A stretch of 64,000 nt of DNA from Malacoplasma sp. (GTDB taxonomy: Bacteria > Bacillota_I > Bacilli_A > Mycoplasmatales > Mycoplasmoidaceae), in assembly GCA_021444005.1 (NCBI GenBank), contig JABUSB010000001.1:276235-340234 (forward strand), written 5' to 3'. Below are positions 59,407 to 64,000 of the stretch, one piece after another (positions within the stretch are counted from its first letter, which is position 1; every line of letters starts with the position of its first letter). The position numbers and the translations under genes are program-made. The notes below the pieces were generated by a model. It was not told the DNA's origin, ran no database searches, and was given only the letters and a program-made list of their open reading frames with translations.

Positions 59407-60578
59407 TATTTAATCTCCTTTCTAGCCTCTTTTAAATAACTTTCAATTTCGCTATTAGTCTCTTGTGCAAATTTAGATAGAGTTTTAAGATCACTTGCAG
59501 AATAGTATTTTGGACTAGTGTATTCAACAACCGCAAATAAATCACCACTGCTACTAAATCTTTTTGTAGTTTTAATTCCGTGAGATGGTACTGTAATGAT
59601 TTCCCCGTTTTTCGTACCTGGTTTTAGTTTAACCTTTTTAATTCCATAAGGGGTTGGGATACTTACTTCTCCTCCCACTATTGCTAAGATTGGGTCAACT
59701 TTAACAACTACATAAATATCATTGCCCTTACGGGTGAAAATCTTACTTGGTAATACTTTAATATTAATGAATAAATCACCAGTACGGTTACCAATTGTTG
59801 ACCCTTTCTTACTAACTTTTAAGTGTTCTTGATTTGTAACTCCAGATGGGATTTCAACTTCAATCTCTTCTTTGATTTCATCAACTTTTTTACCCTTACA
59901 TTTACTACACTTTTTAAGGATTTCTTTGCCATCCCCATTACATTGGCTACAGATGTTTTGGGATTGAATAATTCCCATTATTGTTCTTTTCTGAGTAACT
60001 TCTACCCCACGACCATTACACTTGCTACAAACATTAATTGAATTTGCAACTGAGTTATCAGCACCTGTACCTTTACAAGCATTACAATCTTTTTCTAATT
60101 TATAATTAATTACTTTTTTAGCACCTATAATTGACTCTACAAAAGTTAAAGTAATTGAAACGACAATGTTAACGTCTTTTTGAGAATAATTATTTGCATT
60201 TCTACTACCACCAAAAAAACTAGAGAAGATATCTTCAAATCCTTCGCCACCAAAAGATTGCTCAAAATGAACATTTCCGCTACGTCCACCCCCCCCTCCA
60301 AAGAATTGGTTAAAGATGTCAAAAGGATCAAATCCTCCACCTGCAAATTGTCCATCAACCCCAGCAGCTCCAAATTGATCATAATTAGCTCTTTTTTGTG
60401 GGTCTGATAAAACTTCATATGCTTGATTTACTTCTTTAAATTTTTCTTCAGCATCTTTTTCTTTATTTCGGTCAGGGTGATATTGCATTGCTTTTTTACG
60501 GAATGCCGATTTAATTTGGTCCTCAGTTGCATTTTTTGACACACCCAAAATTTCGTAATAATCTTTTTCTTTAGCCAT
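59406..60578 (-). CDS. dnaJ: Chaperone protein DnaJ (class A J-protein)
   Basis: A 390-aa co-chaperone stimulating DnaK ATPase. J domain at residues 5-70 with HPD at 34-36, Gly/Phe-rich linker (about 75-125), four zinc-finger repeats ([32 protein letters not shown]; the last lacks the final Gly) at about 160-225, and the substrate-binding C-terminal domains. Length is typical. Behind a CIRCE operator and -10 box, it is first in a dnaJ-grpE unit, so it is probably heat-inducible through HrcA. Canonical DnaJ, not the shortened J-proteins with EAGR boxes linked to attachment organelles. Confidence 0.97.
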   Translation of the reverse strand: MAKEKDYYEILGVSKNATEDQIKSAFRKKAMQYHPDRNKEKDAEEKFKEVNQAYEVLSDPQKRANYDQFGAAGVDGQFAGGGFDPFDIFNQFFGGGGGRSGNVHFEQSFGGEGFEDIFSSFFGGSRNANNYSQKDVNIVVSITLTFVESIIGAKKVINYKLEKDCNACKGTGADNSVANSINVCSKCNGRGVEVTQKRTIMGIIQSQNICSQCNGDGKEILKKCSKCKGKKVDEIKEEIEVEIPSGVTNQEHLKVSKKGSTIGNRTGDLFINIKVLPSKIFTRKGNDIYVVVKVDPILAIVGGEVSIPTPYGIKKVKLKPGTKNGEIITVPSHGIKTTKRFSSSGDLFAVVEYTSPKYYSASDLKTLSKFAQETNSEIESYLKEARKEIK

Positions 60579-60606
60579 TTTTGTTATTCCAAATAATATG
60601 TAAATC

Positions 60607-60633
60607 TTATCACACTAAATATTAAAGTGCTAA
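60607..60633 (-). promoter_or_regulatory. CIRCE operator (HrcA binding site) upstream of dnaJ
   Basis: On the minus strand: TTAGCACTT, then exactly 9 nt, then GTGTGATAA. The consensus is TTAGCACTC-N9-GAGTGCTAA, so the halves match at 8/9 and 7/9 positions with the correct spacer. It lies 29 nt before the dnaJ start and directly after a -10 box, where HrcA would block transcription. Confidence 0.85.
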
Positions 60634-60636
60634 TAT

Positions 60637-60642
60637 ATTATA
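60637..60642 (-). promoter_or_regulatory. Probable -10 box of the dnaJ-grpE operon
   Basis: TATAAT on the minus strand, 3 nt upstream of the CIRCE repeat, placing the start of transcription inside the operator as expected for HrcA-regulated genes. Confidence 0.65.
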
Positions 60643-60654
60643 ACTTCAATTGAA

Positions 60655-62691
60655 TTAATTTTTGGAAATGATATTTCTAACAAATAATTCAATTGCAATC
60701 ATACTTCTCACATCATTTTCACAATAGATTTGCATTTGTTTTGCTAGTTTTTTTCATTCACTATCATTAACTAAATTTAAAAATCTTTCTGTGGTTTTGT
60801 TTTGGCAGACTAAACCATTACCAATCTCTAAGCCATTATAATCCAAGCACTTTGTTAATGCATAGATTTGACTATCATATTTATTAATCAAAGGTAATAC
60901 CTTTTTAATTGAATAAAAGCCAAATAATTCTTTGAAAAAAATTAGATAAGGATTTCTTTTAGGATTGGCATTAATTTTAAAAAAATCAGCTAAATCAAAG
61001 ATGTTGTTATTAATTTGGTTAATTTTGAATCAGTATAAATCTTCATTGATAAAATCAGCCATCTCTTTAAGTCTGGTACATTCAAAGCTTTTATTGTACA
61101 CAATATAAGAAACTTCATTTTCTTTATCAAGCGTGTAAACTTCGTTTTGCTTAACCGGAGTGTTTCCTGCATATAGTGAATCAATTACTTTTTTAAACCA
61201 CTGGATATCAATTTTTTTAGGATCTCTAATTAGGTTATTGCACTTCAAGTCTTCAACTTTTTGCTTTTGGTTTCAAGTAATAATTGAGCATTGGGTTACA
61301 ATTTGCATAAAGGGAAGCGAGTTATCAATTACCCGAATTGGGGAATTGATTGTTTCAAAGTCAAAATAAACTTTAGTACTTTTAAGCTTTTGTAAAAATT
61401 CATTACACAAACTTTTATTAACTACTATTTTTTTCTTTTTTTTAAACAAGTTTAAATAAAAGTCAGGGTTAGCTTTTGGTTTTTTAAGAAAGTCTTCAAT
61501 TTTAGCTTTCTTAGAAGTTTTTTTAATATCTTCTGCTGATTGGGATGCAACATTACCTGAGAAGTTAAAAAGTTTATATCCCATCAGAGCATAGATCTTT
61601 TTTTCTTTTTGAAAGTAATCACAATTTTTAATAATGCTTTTGTCTTTTTCAGAGGGTTGGAATTTAACAAAACTTTTATCATTTAATTTATCTTTGAAGG
61701 CTTGCAGTTTTTTCATAACTTCAAAAAACTCATTATTAATATTGGATACTGCTTCATAGCATTTTTCATATTTTTGTCTTGTTTGAAAATTTTGTGCGCC
61801 ACAATTAATGCTTAAATCATCATAGTTTTGATAGATTAAATCTTTAATCTTTAAAGGAGTAATTTCATTGTTGTATGGAATTCCTTTTTTAATGTTGTTT
61901 TTAATTGTAGCTAATTCTGTTTTTTGAATATTTAATTTTTTTAATTGGGTTGTGATTGAAACTGTTTTTGATAAATTAATAAAAGGAGTTGTTTGCAGTG
62001 TAACATCGTTTTTATTTAAATAGTTGTATTCAATTAAGCAAAGTTCATAAAAGAATTTGGGATTTAATGCTTTTAGATAATCTTGGTTTTCAATTACTTG
62101 TTTTTGAAATAATAAATCTAAGTAGTGGACAAACTTTGCAGATGTTGTCCCTTTAGTTTCAATAATATAAATTTTGTTTTTATTTTTAACTAAAGTATCA
62201 GATTTTGTAATGAGGTTTTTGTAAATAAAAACCGGCTGGAAAATAATCAAATTATCATATTGCAAAATTAATTCTTTGGTTTTTAAAGCTTGTTGTTCAT
62301 TTGTTAAAAATTTTTTTTGATTATTTTCTAAATCAAATATGTTTTTAATTTCTTTATATTTATTTTTGATAAACTCACGTGATTTTTTATCAATGATATT
62401 TCCAATTGTTAAATATATTTCTTTGTCACTTTCAACTTCTAATTCACCCATCTCTTTTAGATATTTGTATTTTTCATACCAATCAATTTCATTATCTTCG
62501 TTTTCATTTTCTTCATCTTCGTTTTCTTCTTCCAAATCAAACACAATATCTTTTTTGTTTTTGCTAGCATAATACTTAATTCAAAATTCAAGTTTTTCTT
62601 CAATTTCGTTAATACTAAAAAACCATAACCCTTCAGGTTTAGTGTAGAAATCAATAAAGTTATATTTATTTAAATATTTACTTAGCTTCAT
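60655..62691 (-). CDS. DUF2779 protein: Cas4-like PD-(D/E)XK nuclease plus DEDD exonuclease domain
   Basis: A 678-aa predicted nuclease. I extend the start to ATG 62691 because it adds MKLSKYLNKYNFIDFYTKPE and a TGA-Trp in frame. I extend the end to TAA 60655-60657 through further Trp codons. Residues about 50-70 are a Glu/Asp/Asn run. Around residue 180, KIYIIETKGTTS is the E-x-K half of a PD-(D/E)XK nuclease, with upstream SDTLV. From about residue 440, YFDFETIN starts an RNase H-like DEDD exonuclease (DUF2779), closed by YCENDV near residue 660. The combination is known from DUF2779 proteins; function unproven. No CRISPR array is visible nearby. The stop lies 76 nt before dnaJ, with the CIRCE operator between. 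Confidence 0.78.
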
Positions 62692-62823
62692 AACTTATTA
62701 TTACTTTCTTTAATTTGCTAATTAAGTTGTATTTTTATTTTTTTAGTATATTATTTACTATTTTTTAAAATTTATTAACTTATCTTTTCATAAATATGAT
62801 AAAAATAATACAAGGTAGATTTT
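62692..62823 (+). other. AT-rich divergent intergenic region
   Basis: Spacer between the minus-strand nuclease gene and the possible small ORF. Only A/T-rich promoter-like sequence is seen (for example tatgat about 30 nt before ATG 62824). The full gene-poor stretch 62692-63189 also holds the 51-codon ORF and a terminator, listed separately. Confidence 0.4.
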
Positions 62824-62979
62824 ATGAATAGAAAAAATTGTAGACTATTTAAAAATAATCACATTATGCGAACCGTTTGATCGCAAATTTTTTCTATTCA
62901 AGATAAAAGAGAAAAGGAACAACGTCCCTTAGAGAATTTTACAAATAATTATCTTTTTACTTTAAATGGTAAAAACTAG
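62824..62979 (+). CDS. Possible small basic protein, 51 aa
   Basis: An ATG preceded by 'caaggtag' opens a 51-codon frame ending at TAG 62977-62979, using one TGA as Trp (HIMRTVWSQIFS). The product is basic, begins MNRKNCRLFKNN, and has no recognisable domain. Together with a T-tailed hairpin downstream (63066) it could form a short independent transcript. It could also be chance or an untranslated small RNA. Confidence 0.35.
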
Positions 62980-63065
62980 TTAAAAAAGAGGAATGCTTCA
63001 TACAGATATCTATTAATATAAAAAGTTAGTAAGGCTTAACTTGAGTTTTAATTTTATTTTATGCT

Positions 63066-63098
63066 AAGAGAGTGTGAAGCAACACGCTCTCTTTTTCT
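63066..63098 (+). terminator. Strong Rho-independent terminator
   Basis: An 11-bp stem (aagagagtgtg / cacgctctctt, one T-G pair), relatively GC-rich for this genome, with a 6-nt loop followed by 'ttttcttt'. It lies 86 nt after the small ORF and 90 nt before oppB, so it ends a transcript from the small ORF region rather than from the minus-strand nuclease. Confidence 0.85.
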
Positions 63099-63189
63099 TT
63101 ATTTGTATAAAAATCTACCGATTATGATGTTTGTTTATTAAAATCAAATATTTTTTTATAAAGATAAAAGAAAGGAAATCACATTACAT

Positions 63190-64000
63190 ATGACTAGATA
63201 TGTAGTTATAAGATTGCTATTTGCAATTTTTGCGCTTTGGGTCTTAATGAGCATTGTGTTCTTTTTGATGACAGCATTACCTAATGCCCCAATCACAAAA
63301 GCGCAAGGTGAAGATGACCAAAGTTATCTGCAAAAACTAGCATCTATTGGATGGTTTAACCCGCCAATTGTAAGATACTTCGATTATTGAGGTACTTTCT
63401 TTGGCGGAACATTTGGGGTTGTATATAATAATGAAGGTACGCCTTTAACTACTTACTTCTTCCAAAACATTCCAAACACGATCTATATTGCCGCATTAGC
63501 TTATATATTGGCAATCTTTCTAGGCTTTTTGTTTGGGTTAATATCTGGTGTCTATCGTGGTAAGTGGCAAGATACATTCATTAATGTAATATCAGTTATT
63601 CTAATTAGTGTACCAAGCTTTATTATTGGTATCTTATTACTAAGATTAGCTGGTGTCATTGGATTGCCACAGAACTTCGTTAACTTTGATGATCCAAACT
63701 TCACCTCACTAACATTTGTTGGCTCTTCAATAATGCCAATTCTATGTTTAACTTTTGGTTTAGCTTCAACACTAACGTATTATGTGCGGAATGAACTTGT
63801 TGAAGTTTTAAGTCAGGATTATATTAAAACAGCCCTTTCTAAAGGTCTGTCTAAATGAAAAGTAATTTTCAAACATGCAGTTCGTAATTCATTAATTCCT
63901 GCACTATCAGTTTTAGGACCAAGTTTCTTATCTGTATTTACAGGATCAATTATTATTGAACAAATCTTTGGGGTTAACGGAATTGCGAATATTATGTTTA
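63190..64000 (+). CDS. oppB: Oligopeptide ABC transporter permease OppB, 3'-truncated by window
   Basis: The first 270 residues of a binding-protein-dependent permease. An N-terminal transmembrane helix with MTRYVVIRLLFAIFALWVL is typical of OppB/DppB. Several membrane helices follow, along with the EAA loop (YIKTALSKGLSKWKVIFKHA), which docks on the OppD/OppF ATPases. TGA codons at 63388 and 63856 are Trp. A Shine-Dalgarno-like aaagga lies about 15 nt upstream. Imports peptides across the membrane, which would feed PepF. Downstream opp genes lie outside the window. Confidence 0.93.

Noticed and set aside
60655-62691. CRISPR-Cas locus suggested by the Cas4-like domain
   Set aside because: No regularly spaced direct repeats, and no other cas genes, occur anywhere in the window.

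Overview
The window is an AT-rich bacterial chromosome segment in which TGA must be read as tryptophan. Nearly every recognisable gene is cut by in-frame TGA codons under the standard code and becomes a full-length family member when they are decoded as Trp (translation table 4). With the small intergenic gaps and reduced metabolism, this points to a mollicute (Mycoplasma/Ureaplasma/Malacoplasma type). I cannot fix the species from sequence alone. All coordinates below join the TGA-split pieces into single genes. No tRNA, rRNA, CRISPR array, insertion sequence or replication origin was seen.

Layout. 1-6125 (+): 3' part of an anaerobic (class III) ribonucleotide reductase, a thymidylate-kinase-like protein, an unusual fusion of BspA-type leucine-rich repeats with a Mod-like DNA methyltransferase, and a DEDDh exonuclease with a possible BRCT domain. 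6158-12383: a terminator, a YitT-family membrane protein, a two-gene heterodimeric ABC exporter (-), and an odd Tyr/Asp- and Pro/Arg-rich membrane protein (+). 12616-15324: a very acidic repeat protein. 15424-20443: a KtrB/TrkH potassium channel subunit, uvrB, ppa and a small hypothetical gene. 20510-24203 (-): hisS-aspS-trmB operon. 24414-31787: low-Mr phosphotyrosine phosphatase, pepF (-), cardiolipin synthase, ptsH, whiA, a LicA-like kinase (-) and asnA. 31834-34585 (-): dinB, tlyA and a degenerate DDAH/amidinotransferase-like gene.

34764-58516 (+) is the centrepiece: six consecutive large genes, separated by only 1-39 nt, encode about 7,900 residues of soluble, acidic, coiled-coil-rich protein. 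The fourth is 3,256 aa and carries seven tandem copies of a module repeating about every 290 residues. A signature of that module also appears in sister proteins of the same operon. I see no similarity to the EAGR-box, HMW or P1 proteins of the M. pneumoniae attachment organelle. I infer a self-contained internal cytoskeletal or cell-shape/motility apparatus.

58618-62691 (-): grpE and dnaJ behind a near-consensus CIRCE (HrcA) operator, then a Cas4-like/DUF2779 two-nuclease protein with no CRISPR nearby. 62824-64000 (+): a possible 51-aa ORF, a strong terminator, and the start of an oligopeptide ABC permease (oppB) cut by the window end.

Functional themes are nucleotide and DNA handling (nrdD, tmk-like, methyltransferase, exonuclease, uvrB, dinB), membrane transport (ABC, Ktr, Opp), translation (aspS, hisS, trmB, tlyA, asnA), chaperones, and the large coiled-coil system.
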